From positions 8,378,066-8,442,065 of the forward strand of contig NW_002060943.1 in NCBI RefSeq assembly GCF_000150275.1: a stretch of 64,000 bases of DNA. Direction: 5' to 3'. Position numbers and translations under genes: made by a program. The notes below the pieces were generated by a model. It was not told where the DNA came from. It saw only the letters and a list, made by a program, of their open reading frames with translations, and made no database searches. This stretch comes from Trichoplax adhaerens. Its lineage: Eukaryota > Placozoa > Uniplacotomia > Trichoplacea > Trichoplacidae. Shown piece after piece: positions 38,440 through 51,500 of this stretch. Numbering within the stretch: the first letter of the stretch is position 1; each line of letters starts with the position of its first letter.

Positions 38440-41400
38440 TATGCATGCTGTATTTAACTGGCTTAAATTAACTAATACATCGGTAAGCTATCATTGACAT
38501 CATTTCTTGATAAATCGTTTGTCTTAATTACACTTACCTATACCAGATCGTCTAAGCCTGACTTTTCTACCATATCTTTAGGCTAGATGTGCTACACTAA
38601 TATGATAATAGATGAAAGCTTTTATTTTATTTTCACTTCTTGTATAATCAGTGAAGTATTGGAAAAAGGGCTTGCAAATAATTTTATTAGATATTTGAAA
38701 CTTAATATAGTATTCAATCTTGTGTCGTAAAATAATGTATAAGTTATCTCTATAACAAATGTTCAAGGTCGAAAATGGGTAAAATTATAGTACGAAGAAA
38801 CCATTAAATATGCTAATTATTATGAAATTGCATTCGATGTATTTCCGTAATAAATCTTAAAATTGAGCCAAAAGATAAATGTTTACAGTATAGCTGTGTA
38901 AAATATATTAATCCGTTTTCTTTACTATTTAAATTATGGCAGAGCTTTTGAAGCACTAAGCTGCCGGCATCGTACATGAAGGATCTATATTTTATAATTC
39001 TGTCCCAGTAATTTACGAAGACTAGATCTCCATTTAAATTTTTTGATTATTTCTTGTCTAAAATAGTGTTTGATAGTCATTCACCCATTTTCTTTTGTAT
39101 TGGTCATCGTAGTAGATATTAAGTTAGTTAGTGAAATTTACTCCTCGATTTTTATATAGCGTCTGCTATTTCTTTCTTTCTGAAGAGCATAATTACTTCG
39201 GGGCTGGTAAAGCAGAGTAATCCGGAAGATACTACAAAGCTCCTATACTCCCTAATCGAGTGGGAATAGGAGTTTAGCGATTTCAGTATTAATCGAGTTA
39301 ATAATAACTTCAACTTTATGAAATAATACTATATCGATATGCTACGTAATTTTTTAGTGAAATAGATACTTTGGCCAAGAACAGTAACATGCGATCATTA
39401 TCTTATTCTGAGTTGTTCACTATTCCAGTATATTATATGCATATACGGCTACCATAGAGTGCCAAAATACTGATACTTTGAGTAGCACGAGTTATATCAG
39501 ATAGAGTAGATGTTGAACTTAATCAACTTGTACGCTACTTCAGAAATAATTAAGAAAAATTCTTTAATTCTATTGAATCTTCTTGAATTATACCGAAGTT
39601 AGGTACTTATTTTTACGCTTTGATGTTGTATATGTTGGCGTATCATCAAAATGCCGTATCAAATTTTAACAGAGCTTTCATGAATTTATGCTGTTTATTA
39701 AAACATTGATCTTAAATAGAGAATGCCCTATTTCCGTAAAGGAAAAGTAATATAATAACTTAATACCATTATCAAACCGCTAAATTTGTATTGAAAGGCA
39801 TATTGAAGCTGATCTTATAAATCAAGCATATACCGCCTAATTGAATACGGTACAAGCCATATGCTAAGACAGTAACCAACCACGGTAACAACAACAAAGG
39901 TAAATCCAGCCAGATGGTCACTTATATTACTGTTATCCTAAAGCAAGACCCTTTTGACTAGAAGTACAATTGTACTTATAAAATCCATTCATATAAAGCA
40001 ACTTATATAACCAGTAGAAGCAGGTGAAAATCTCCTAATCTTATACAATACAATAATTCTAGTTGTGTATCCATGAATCTTCATAGTTTTTTCTATTCTA
40101 TCAATTTTTAATGCTATATATTTTTGGTTGCTGTAATTTTCCCCTTAATCATAAATGATATCACAGTGCTCGATTAAGCACAAGGCGAGCTAGTAGTAAT
40201 TATTTTATCAAGTCTCGACTTTATCGATTGCAATTAACTTCTACCGTAAGATTCGTATCATTGCCGTCAGTTTCATCGTCATAATAGAAATAACAATAAT
40301 AATTTGAATAATAAATGATGAGAATACGGGCTCAATGGCAGAGATATATGTGACAATTCCATTTGATCCTGCTTTAATACATAGAACTACCATACAGTAT
40401 TTTTGTTACTGAAAGGCAATTCTCTACTCGCAAGCAAAGTAAAATTTGGCTATACTCGTGTGTGTGATTTTGCGATGCTAAAGGCCGATTTAATTACTTA
40501 GCCTACTTTAGATTTAGCAATTAAGAGTACTCTTGACAGAAAGTTAGGTAGACAAGATTTGGCAATATTTAGTTTGTTTATGTCTATGCTACAGTACCAT
40601 TTTGAACGATAGATAGATCTGAGAAAGGTTCGGTTACCCTCCCTACTGCGCTGATAGACTGTCGACATATTAAATCATATCAATTTTATACCATTATAAA
40701 TTCGCCTGGAGTTGAACTTATGACATCCAATCAATCATTTAGTCTCCTTTGCTCAACATCGTGATGTGTAGTATAGCTATACTGGTTTTAGATGTCAAGA
40801 TGTACATTGTACGTTAATGTATTTTCCTAGACTTTTGGCTACCCTAGTTAAAAGTTACTTGTGATAAAGCTACAATACATAAAATAGAGAACAAATAACA
40901 ATAACATTAAATAAAGGTGGAGCATACGTATAAACAATAATTCAGCACACTTATTAAAATGGCTATTGTATCGTATGGTCTGATGGCATTGTAGGCGCAA
41001 GACGTGAAATTATTTTTATTTATCTCATCATCAGTGTAGCAGTAAGAAAAAATAAGCGAATAGACAGACATTTAACGACGGTTTCTAAATTGTAGATTGA
41101 TGTTTAAGTTTACAAGTTGGTATTTTCTAGACCCAAAGCTTGATCAGTAAGATGCATGCACTGATTGTATGATAAGGAATACCAAAGATATTCGAGAAAT
41201 TCGATTTTCGACGACAACATAGGCAAGACATTTTCTCTGTTTAAACGCGATTTTTAGAGTCCATGAAATCCTCAAGTCTCGCTGCTGTGTTAAGTTAAAT
41301 CCCTAGGTGGTCTATCTTCATCACGTTAATATTCTTATACCATTAATTTAATTAAGCGAATAGCTGTATATCCATACATAAGGACGTCCATGGCATTTGA

Positions 41401-41460
41401 TAGTATTGACCAGACGGCGATTTAAAGCATTATCTACCATTTTAAACTGTATTGTTGGCA

Positions 41461-41745
41461 AGGTCTATCACGGAATAATCGCTAGGACTATCAGTAAGAT
41501 TTACTGGATTAATTTCATCAAGTAAAATAATTAAATTCAAGCACCTGCTAGAACATAACTAATAAGCAAAGGCTAGCAATTGGTATAATATTTATTATTT
41601 GGTAGATAGACATACGCGTAGGTCTGTCACCGAATGATTGCCAGGACTATCGACGAAATTTACTAGGCTCAATTTTATCAAGTAAATCGATTCGATTCAA
41701 GATCGTACTGGAACGTAACAAGTGAGTGAAGACCAGCAATGGACA
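41461..41745. repeat. 122-bp imperfect direct repeat, offset 160
   Basis: The segment at 41461-41582 (AGGACTATC.., TTTACTGGATTAATTTC, TCAAGTAAA, AGAACATAAC) recurs at 41621-41743 with substitutions (AGGACTATC, TTTACTAGGCTCAATTTT, TCAAGTAAA, GGAACGTAAC). Non-coding. Confidence 0.75.
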
Positions 41746-42549
41746 TGATTATTATAGTTCAGTAAGCATGCCATTGACATCTTTTCCTTCTTGTTAGTTT
41801 GAGATGATCTAGGCAAGTAGCCAGTCAATTTCCTATAGTACGAGTACAAGTCATCATGGCATAATATTTTTGATATCCTTAAAATATAAAGCTGAAATAA
41901 AGTAATCCAATTATTAGCAAGTATATTACTGTCAATCTTCATTAGCAATGTATTAATGGTGAATCAGGCAATTTTTGCGGTACATCTTACGACGATACTA
42001 TACTCTTTTATTTCCTTCAATATTAAGCTGAAATGATCTGATGCGAATGTGAATCAGACGTATATTTAGTGTATTCCTAGTAATATCCGCATATGTTTAG
42101 AGACTAATAGACAGTCTTCTACTATATGATAACTAGACGTGCAAAGTTCAGATAGTCAAACTTTAATATATAGTATAGATACGATGCCTTGTAGTTCGTT
42201 AATTATTTAATCTAAAATGATCTAATCCACCTATTAGCAAAATTAATCAAAGTATCATTAGCTATTTATTAGCTATATATTAGTTATTAGCTATTAAGAT
42301 TCGTGCTAAGTGATTTCAACCCTTCAGTGCCATTAACGGAATAGATACGTAATTAGTGCCTAACTTTTATAGCTATGCAATATGGAGCAGATTATTATCA
42401 CTACAACTTCTGAGGTTCCTAAGAGTATACTAGGGCTACGAGTACTTATCCGTACTATTAGAATGCCTGTTTTAGAATCGCATTTATAAATACGGTACTC
42501 TGTTTATTTTCTCATATGATCTCTCAAGAATCGTCATTGGATAAAAGTG

Positions 42550-43085
42550 GTTGCAGAATTCAGCCAGACAAGGATCAATAAATAGAATCCCATCAAGAAT
42601 AGTGGCTATCACATAATAGCAAACGTGCAGTTAAAATAAGACGGGTGCACCAGATACAGGCCAATCAACCGAATTCCATCGAGGATAATTGTAACCAGAT
42701 AAAGTAGACGCAAAGTTAAAATAAGACAAGTGTAGCCAAACAAAAATCAACAGAATCTCGTCAAGGATAGCAACTATTAAATAAAAGTAGAGACGGAGTT
42801 AAAGCAAGGCGAGTAAAGTAGACAAATATTAACAGATTTTCATCAAAGACGGTAACAAGCAAATAAAAACAGACACGGAGTTAACGAAGACGAGGAAGCT
42901 AAATAAATAAGCAAGTGCTTGAATAAGTCAAAGCAAAGTCGTCAACAGAAATCCCTTAATAATAGCAGTAAGATAGACGTGAAGCGAATAATCCTTGGAG
43001 GGCAATAGTTAACAAAGTTTCCTCAGTAAGAGAAATCAAATAAAAATAAATACGGAGGTTAGTACGAGATGAGAAAGTCGAAATA
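42550..43085. repeat. Degenerate tandem array, about 83-bp unit
   Basis: A recurring series TCAANNATAG, CAAATAAAA, GACGGAGTTAA, AGACGAG appears about six times. The AGTTAA landmark falls near 42629, 42714, 42797 and 42879 (steps of 82-85), with later weak copies to about 43060. The copies are well diverged. Confidence 0.65.
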
Positions 43086-43245
43086 ATAATTCACGCAAAA
43101 ATTTTTTACCATTCAAAATAAATTTATCGATAAATTACTTTTAAATCCACTTATGCCTTCTTCAGCTTGAGCCTGCTGGAGAAAAAGTATAATTGTAGCA
43201 TATGGCTATTAAATAAAATCTGAGATTCAATAATTTAGTCCAGTC

Positions 43246-46200
43246 ATGTTACTGTATGGTAAGGAAACGAATACTTCAGGTAGTAAAAAAATGTTCAATA
43301 TTTTTTAAGAAAGACAAGAAATGTCCTACTTAGATGATACAGTAAAATATTTATAGTCACTATCAGAGCATTGGTTATCCGCAAATCATCATAGAAAGTT
43401 AGCTTGTGTAAGATTGATTCTTTTTATATGTGATGGAAGATAAACTGCTATCAGCTAAATTGAGATATTGATAATATAACTGTAGTAGGAGAGAATTATT
43501 GGTCGGTACACTAAACAAGACCGATCAGATCTAATAGCTAAAGGTATTCTTAGCTCTTATTCCATTTCTTATCCTGATGGAAATGGAAATACCATTAGCA
43601 ATATCTTAGCTAAGCCTAACAATTTATGCATTTCAAGAAATTATGCGCAGACAGGATTATGTTATCATAGTGATATTATACTTCATAGCTATACTGTGTA
43701 ATTGTATCAAATCCAATGCAGTTTAACTTAGGTTGATTACTAAACGTACAAATAGACTACAAGGTTACTATAAATTCTCCAATTAAACTATGGTCTATTT
43801 GTTTTCATTGCATATGTATATATAAATTATATAATTGATTCATTACAGGAGGAATGAAGAAAGCTAGCAATGGATCAATCAACAGTTATCAACTAGCCAT
43901 CGCGGCGAATTTTGGACAAAAAGCAGGTAAATCAACATAATACCTTTAACAATCTTAAACCATTGCTAGCGATAGCTACCAGTATTATATAAGGAATGTT
44001 ATCAACTATTTTATTTCAAATGGTATAGCATAATATAACTCGTACGCGGTATATACGAATTTTTAAAATCAGATTTTAATGGTAAAGATTTTTTGATTTA
44101 TAATCAATGCCAATTGGTTACTTACTCTACATATAATATAGCCATAGTTGGTGTGGAATAGCGGTCCACCTGTTATATCAATTACTGTAAATAGTAATAC
44201 TATAATTGTATTTTTTAAAGTTTTAGAAGATGAGGATCACCAACCAGGTAACAAGAAACAGGCCCAATCAAGAAAACAAATCATCATTGGGGTAGCTTTT
44301 GTCATAGCTATAGCAGTGTGTACTGCTGGTGCAACTCAATTCGGAAAGGATTTATACGAAGAAGGCAATTTTACTTCTACATCACTGGTAGCATGGTAAT
44401 CGTTATAAGCAATAGGAATAGGCTTTACGACTGATAGAGAAAATCATAGCTACTTTTTTTCTTGAATAGCTTCGTCATTTAGTCCTATTGCGATACATTT
44501 TCTTACAATACTTCTACGTTATAACGGCTTGTATCAATTAATTATAAAATTAGTTAGGATTCTGTTATATGTAGTTTTATACGTAAAGAAAATCCTATCT
44601 GACTAAAATATTGAAATTTTATTGCATCTACTTATCCATATCTTAACTTAATTGTATGATTGATTAGATCTTACGATGAGTCAATTTTTTATAGAACTAA
44701 AGTCATTTAATTAAAGATAATGTAATTTAAAAGTTCTAAGACTTTTACTAGACAATATCTTAATTATGCGCCTGTTGTCAGATAGGATCTTGTTATGTGT
44801 CCATTTTTTACTGACTTAAAATCATATCTAATTAAAATATTGAAACTTTTACAACTTTACATTAATTCCAGAATAGTATTCATTTAATCTGAAAAAATAT
44901 ACTTAGATATAACCATCGTTTTATTGCCACTTTCCTGTATTTGCACGTAGGTCTTCAAGATCCATGGCTGTTTTTATTTATCCAGCAGTATCCATTTTCT
45001 ATACTTTTCGTGGGCAAAGTCATCGAGAAACATATAAGTAAGATGTAGATCGCAAAATAACTCGTTTTAAATTGCCTTCGTTTAAAATTTGCATTTCTAT
45101 ATTCAGCCAATCAACTTGGCATAGTAAATTAGAAACAATTTGTTTCATTTTATTTAAAATTTCAAACTATTCAAAAATTTTATACCGTATTATTGTAGAG
45201 GTATCTATACTAATAACATAAAGATAATTAATTCCTCTCGTTCCTTATCCTATGGAGATATAAATTATAAGATATATTAAACAGCTGCTACGCAACTCTA
45301 GCATCTTTCATTGCACTTTTACCATTAGAAATTTATTAAATGTAAATTAACTCTTTACAATTGATAGGCAAGCTTCCAAGATTTTCGGGCAGCATAGGCA
45401 TGGAGTTATGTCTGCTTTTCTCAGACTAATACCAATAACTGCATTGTCGACAGGTGCAACGTATCTTAGCTTCTATGCTTTGCGTTATACCTCATCAACG
45501 GACGTAACTGCCGTTTTCTCCGCCTCAGCAGCGATAGTTTACGTGCTGTCTCTCTTGGTTTTGAATGAGCCTTTTGTAGTTTTGCGGGTATAAATTAAGC
45601 TTGAAATCTTTGTAAAGGCGATATATAAGTTCGATGATGATCATTAGAGCTTAAGAATATCTTATACAGTGTTATAAATTAGAAATATTATGAAGAGAAT
45701 TGCATTAATAATTCATTAATACAATTACTGATTATTTTCTGTATGTATCGTGACTAGTTTTTGGCTGTATTAATGTCAGTAGCGGGTGTTGTGGTAATAG
45801 CCTACTCTGAGGGATTTGGATCTTTTGGAGCAATTGGAGTCATTTTAGTATCTGGAAGTGCAGCTTTTGCAGCTGTTTATCGAGTAAGTAATTAACTTTT
45901 TAATTCTACTGGATATTATACGGATGCAGAAGGCATTTTAAAGCATTAAAAATGTTCAAGAAAGGTTATTACTAGCTGTAGGTTCTCAATGTATTGTGTC
46001 TTTATCAATAAATTAGGTGTTGACGAAAAAAGTTATTGGAGAAGCATCGTTAGCTCGAGCCAGCCTTTACTTAAGCGTAACGTGTTTTCAAGCTCTCATC
46101 CTATTTTGGATCCCTATTCCTATTTTATATTTTACTGGTGTTGAAGAAATTACCTTTTCTACTTTTCCATGGACTGCATTTTTCCTATGCATATTTACCC

Positions 46201-46460
46201 TTTTTCTCTATAGTATACTTATGATTTTGGGTATTAATTTTACTTATCCCATCTATATGTCAATGGGACCATTGCTGGGAATTCCCATCAATGCTGCTAT
46301 TGATGTTTTAGTTCGAAATCAAACTTTTTCAACGACTAAGATTATCGGAACTATGCTATTAATTCTTGGCTTTCTAATTTTAACGATACCTCTATCGAAT
46401 ATTCTAGCGATATCAAGTAAAACTAAGTTACTTTTATGTAAGAAAAAGAATTTAAAATAA
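43246..46460 (+). CDS. SLC35F3/F4-like: SLC35F3/F4-like transporter, copy H (exon 1 tentative)
   Basis: Probable multi-pass transporter. Secure exons: 43849-43926, 44227-44395, 44951-45037, 45368-45587, 45758-45883, 46017-46460. A candidate first exon, 43246-43279, encodes MLLYGKETNTS plus one base before a GT donor and gives the required phase 1. It resembles the MEKKTEPS exon of C-E only in length and ending, so it is tentative; with it the protein is about 385 residues. Exon 2 has NGSINSYQLAI. The helix 1 exon has FGKDLYE and NFTS. Later exons have SSTDVTAVFS, LNEPFVVLR, AYSEGFGSFGAIG, INFTYPIYMSMG and IPINAAIDV. The C-terminus is basic. The two flanks carry degenerate tandem arrays, and the intron before 44951 carries a third. 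Substrate unknown. Confidence 0.82.
44560..44850. repeat. Three imperfect repeats in an intron of gene H
   Basis: The series GATTYTGTTATATG or GATCTTRYRATGWGT, then a T-rich block, AAAATCATATCTAA and TTAAAATATTGAAATTTT recurs about every 115-130 bases. The copies are diverged; they sit between the helix 1 exon and the next exon. Confidence 0.5.
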
Positions 46461-46479
46461 TACACCTTTTAGCAGGATT

Positions 46480-47500
46480 ACTGCTTTGTTAAAGAGGATT
46501 TTGGAATCGAAATTATTATTCAGTAAAAGATTTTAAGTTTGAAAGAATAAATCAAAGTAAGAATTGGTAGCCATGGGAACTGTTTGATAATTTTAGAAGT
46601 AGAAATGTCTAGTTTGCTTTAAAGTATAATTGTTTCGTAAAAGTAGTTAAGTTAAGCTAGAGTTTCTAAGTTATCTTAGGGGCATGACCGCTTTACTAAA
46701 GAAGATTTTGGGTATCATTGGATTTATTTCATAATATTTAAGCTTAGAATCACAAATTGGAGTATCTAATTTGCTATTATGTTGCTGCTTTGCTAAAGTA
46801 GTCAAGACATCGGTAATCCAAGTAATTGTTTAATATTAGCTTAATTTTAGAAGAATATATTGGAGCATCTATCTCACTTTCGTGATTTACTACTTACCAG
46901 TTGTGAAGATATTGGTAATCAGAGTAGCAGTTAAATAAACATATACGAACAAGTTTAGAAGAATAAGCTGGAATTTCTAGTTCGCTCTAGCCACATTACT
47001 GCTTGCTAAAGGAATTAAGATATAGGTAATTTAAAGTACCATAACTGTTCGATCAAGGATTTAGCTTAGAACAAACTGGAGTAATTTGTTCGCTCTGAGA
47101 TATTGCTAATTTGCTAATTTATCAAGTTACTGATGATCAGAGTAACTGTTCAAGAAAGATCGAACTTGAGAGGAGTGAGCTGGAATTCTTAGCTCACTTT
47201 GGCAACATTACTACCATATTAAAGAAGGTATCAGCATTCAGGATATTTATCCGATACAGCTTATTAAAGCTTAGAAGAATCAACTGTAATACCTAGTTCG
47301 CTTTGATGACATCATTATTTCATTGAAGAAAGTATTGGCAGTCAGATATCTGCTCAATAGAAGCATAAGTTTTGAAGAACAAACTGGAGTATCTCGTTGA
47401 TCCTAGTGATATTACCGCTTTACTAATATGGTCAAGATGTCAGTAATTAGAGAAACTTTCTAATACATAGTAGATATAAATTGGGATAAACCAACTGTAG
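46480..47500. repeat. Degenerate tandem array, about 104-bp unit
   Basis: The word AACTGGAGTATCTAGTTCGC (with variants) recurs at about 46758, 46861, 46969, 47077, 47181, 47285 and 47386, steps of 101-108, each followed by a TTACTGCTTTRCTAAAG-like word and then GGTAATCAGAGTAACTGTT. It starts about 20 bases after the stop codon of gene H. The remaining 47500-48577 shows no gene. Confidence 0.75.
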
Positions 47501-48577
47501 TACTGTAAATGCAAAAGCACCCATGATCATTGTCGAGGTAGTTATGCATGCGTTCAAGTTAACGCTTTAAGTCCTGGATTTCCTTTAGTCATTTTTACTA
47601 TTTTACGAATTCAGGCATGTTCTAATCTCTGTGTAAAGATAATATATCACTTTACGTGCTCAGAAAATAACGAGATGCAGTAAATGGTAGTGTTATGGAG
47701 CTTGATGCTCTATGATAAGTGGCTACTAGTAAATTTGCTAATGATAAACTTATCCTTGGACTTGTTTTCTATAGTATAGGAATAAGTTAGTTTTCCTTTA
47801 CTGATCTCCGGAGTTAGTCGGGGAACCTTAAAAGTAGATAGTTTAGTTCAGGAACGATCACGAAAGCTGTTTTGTGACAGGTAGCAAATGCCAATTCACA
47901 TAATTTCAAATTAGAATGACAGAGTTCAAAAGTACTATGTTCAGATCTTGTTGGAAGGATACTTTTGGACGACTGTCGCTAGAAAATTCGCATTAATTCG
48001 TGCAGTAATTATTAAATACTGCTTATTTTTAGTTATTATGATAGTATTATAATGTGAAGGTCCTAGAGTATATTATATGTGTTTTTAAGCAATTAAATTG
48101 AAAGATGTAAAATCTATCAATACCTTAACTGAAAACCTAGACGTAGTAAATGAAAACCATGGAAATTTTATTATACAAAGTAGCATTGAATGCCATTCTA
48201 CTCACTGAGATCAAGATGACTATACGATCCACTATGTTTATAGAATACTTTTAAATTCTGTATAATTACCAATATAATCCAACTATACATTCCTAGTCCT
48301 ACTCTATTATGTCCAATCCATTCGACACTAACTCAATTAATTCACAGCAGGAGAATTGAACGAGAAAATAAATATAATATACAGTGACTACTTGAGATAG
48401 AACACCCTTAATTCGCTTGATTGATAGCATTAACTGCCATCCATTTCTTATAAAATACATTAAGATGAACTGGATATAACAATCAGTATATCATAGCTAT
48501 TAAAGTTTTAGACTATTTAGTTGCTTAAATTGACCATACTCTACTCAGAAGTGATATTAGTAACATCACTACAAATT

Positions 48578-51500
48578 CTATGAATCTTCTTGCGATTTCA
48601 TTTTAACTTCTTCAGGAGGTGGCACATAATTTGGATCTCGAGTCAGCATTTTAGCCACTAACAATTTCATAATTTCACTTGATGATGGATCGACTTTATT
48701 ACGCTGTCAAATTGAATTATTAAAATGAATGATTATTGCTGAGGTTGATTCTATGGAAATAACCTTCTTACTCTAGTATACCTGCAATGCTAATCGAAGT
48801 AAACCTGGTGCACTTTTGTTATTAACTATAACATGGCCGTCCGTTGGTGGAATGAGATTACACTGGTGTTGAACAGCTGCCCAAAATGCTTTAATTGATT
48901 CTTCTCCTAATTTATTTCCTATATTAAAGTAGAAGAAATTGTTCAATAACGACGATAACAATAAACCACTTGATACAGGATATCCTACTATCTCATTTTT
49001 GACGTTGAATTACTATTCAAACTAACTTGAAAGATTCAAATGGATCAGAGTTCGATTGCCACGTAAGTAAATTTCTCCATTTTCTTCAACGATCGGTTCC
49101 ATAAGGGGATTTGTCAACTCAATTTGCTCAGGCTAGAATTTTTTACACATAGAAGAAATTCATAAATGATTTATAACACCATCACGCTAAATTTTAACGC
49201 GCTCATGCAGGCGTCAAACTCACAATTTACTCTAGTAATGATCAATTTTAAAAATTCTACCTCATGTTCCTGTTGGACGACCTTTTTCTCACTACTTCGA
49301 TTCGATGCAGCTTTCTTGTTTTTGGGTCTACTAGATGAGTCGCCACCAGATGCTAAACCAAAATGATAGTATAGTATTACCAATAATAGTAATCATCACT
49401 ATAAGTAATTGTAAAGGAGAGAGAGAGAGAGAGGAGTATCCGCTAGGATAGGAGTTGGATTACGCATTATTACTAATTTAACTCTTACATTTCTTGCTTC
49501 TTGAGTCATCCTTTTTATTTTTGTCATCTTTGGATTTGCTTTCTTTTTTCTTAGGTTTTGGTTTATCACGAATCTTCGTTTCATTTGGCGACATATGAAT
49601 ACTGTAAGAGACAGGGTGAAGATCGAATATATTAGCCATGATAATTGGTTTGCATTAGCTAATAGTTTTATCGTCCACTCGTCTCGTTAATATAGCATGA
49701 AAAATTCTAATGTTAACATCCATCAGTAGGCGATTATCTAATTGACTTTAGGGATTTACCTTTGGCGTGATGTTTGTGGTCTATTATCGCGTGATCCACC
49801 GTCATGTTTGCGATTATGTGGTGAAAGAGACTAGAATGGTAGAAGAAATAGGGTAGATTCTCTAATATGACTATTTCAGCGGTTGAATCATCGATATCCC
49901 TTACCAGATGGGTTCCATCATCAGTTGATACGCTCTTTTTAGACAACAATAATCGACGCTGAACTATTTCTTCGTGTGTTAGTGGGAACCGATTGAGTAC
50001 CTATATGAGAGCAAGGTAGAGTAAGTTTAGAAAATAATTTTCAACGTAAGCTGTTGTGGCTAGAGTGAACTAAGAAGCGCGTTAAACTATCTTATACTTC
50101 GGCTAGTTTGAGTCCTCCTGAGTCATCAATTTCATTGTTCGCTAACATTAAGCAGTGTAAAGTTCTATTTAAACGCAAGCTCTAGCGATATAGAAAGAAT
50201 TTTCAGAGATTTAGGATATTCATGATTTCTAGTATGCGTTAATTTCAGACTAGAGTAGCAGCATTTCAAAGTTCTATTTTAATACGTATACTTTCCGGCA
50301 GGTTGGCATAAACTAGATCGAAGTAATGTAGCGATAGGATAGTATACGCCATAGAAAATATCTTTTACTATGGTTAACTTTAAATGTTATATGATTGATT
50401 ACTTTATTACCATAGCGAGTGCTTTGGCACCTTCCGATCCAATTTTATTATTGCAAAGATCGAGCGTTACTAAGCTTTTATTCTTAAATAGTGCATGCCC
50501 CAACATGGTAGCACCAGTTGAAGTTATTCCACAGCTTCGAAGCGATAACGTATGGATATTGCTATGAGGTGATAGGATGGTTGTGTTATTAGATTAATAT
50601 ATTGATGATTTATGCCATATAAATAGAATACTGTCGACATAATTATTTTAAATTGGGATATGCGTAAAATCAATTAAACTAGTATCACTGTTTTGTACCA
50701 GTTTTCAGGAGTTATAAAAGCTGAGAAACGTTGTCCAGGAACATTATTCCCATCCAAATGTACATGCCTTGTGTTAATAAAAAGTAGATAACACGTTATG
50801 TTGTTTTTCATCTGATTTAATGGCCAGTGTAATATTATTTGGCTTACTTTAAATTTTTACAAAGTAAAGTCAGACTTGCGACGCCAGCTAATGTTTCATC
50901 TTTTAACCCCACGTTCCATAAGCTGATTAAACGAAATAACTATGTTAGTTAAGGTTGTTCAAATACTGTACAGAAGTAGCATTAATTCAAATTGCAAAAG
51001 TTTATCATGTTGAGATATTATATCGTACTTAATTGTCGTCAGGTGAGAACACTTTGGTAAAGCACTGGAAAGAATTGTTATTATTGGAAGCTCCAAGCGC
51101 CAGCCTGTTATTATCAAATCATATAGTTGAAAAAAGCAAATGGAGTTGAACTATGGAAATGTTCCATTGGTAAGTAAGTTGAAATTGAATATATGCTAGA
51201 GCTGACCTCTGATATAAACTTCTCTTGCCGTCATTTTGTTATCTTCATTATCATATTCTACTTCAATTTTAGGTTTAAAATAGTCAAACTTTTCCTTAAC
51301 GGAATAGGTTGTCGGTTGCGGTTCTGTCGGCTCTGCTGGAGGTTCTTGATTTTGAACTAATTATGTTTGTGATAGACATTATTTTTATCATTCATTCTGG
51401 TACAATAAGTGGCTTTCTCTTCTACATCTTTGGATTTCGATGATCAACCTTAATGATCTAATTTTATAGCTACAACTCACCTTGTCCCTGATTAGGGTTA

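Larger units (their letters stand above)
38440..43245. other. Intergenic G-H
   Basis: About 4.8 kb without a supported gene. It contains a 122-bp direct duplication (41461-41745) and a degenerate 83-bp tandem array (42550-43085), listed separately. The remainder is AT-rich with only short frames. Confidence 0.5.
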
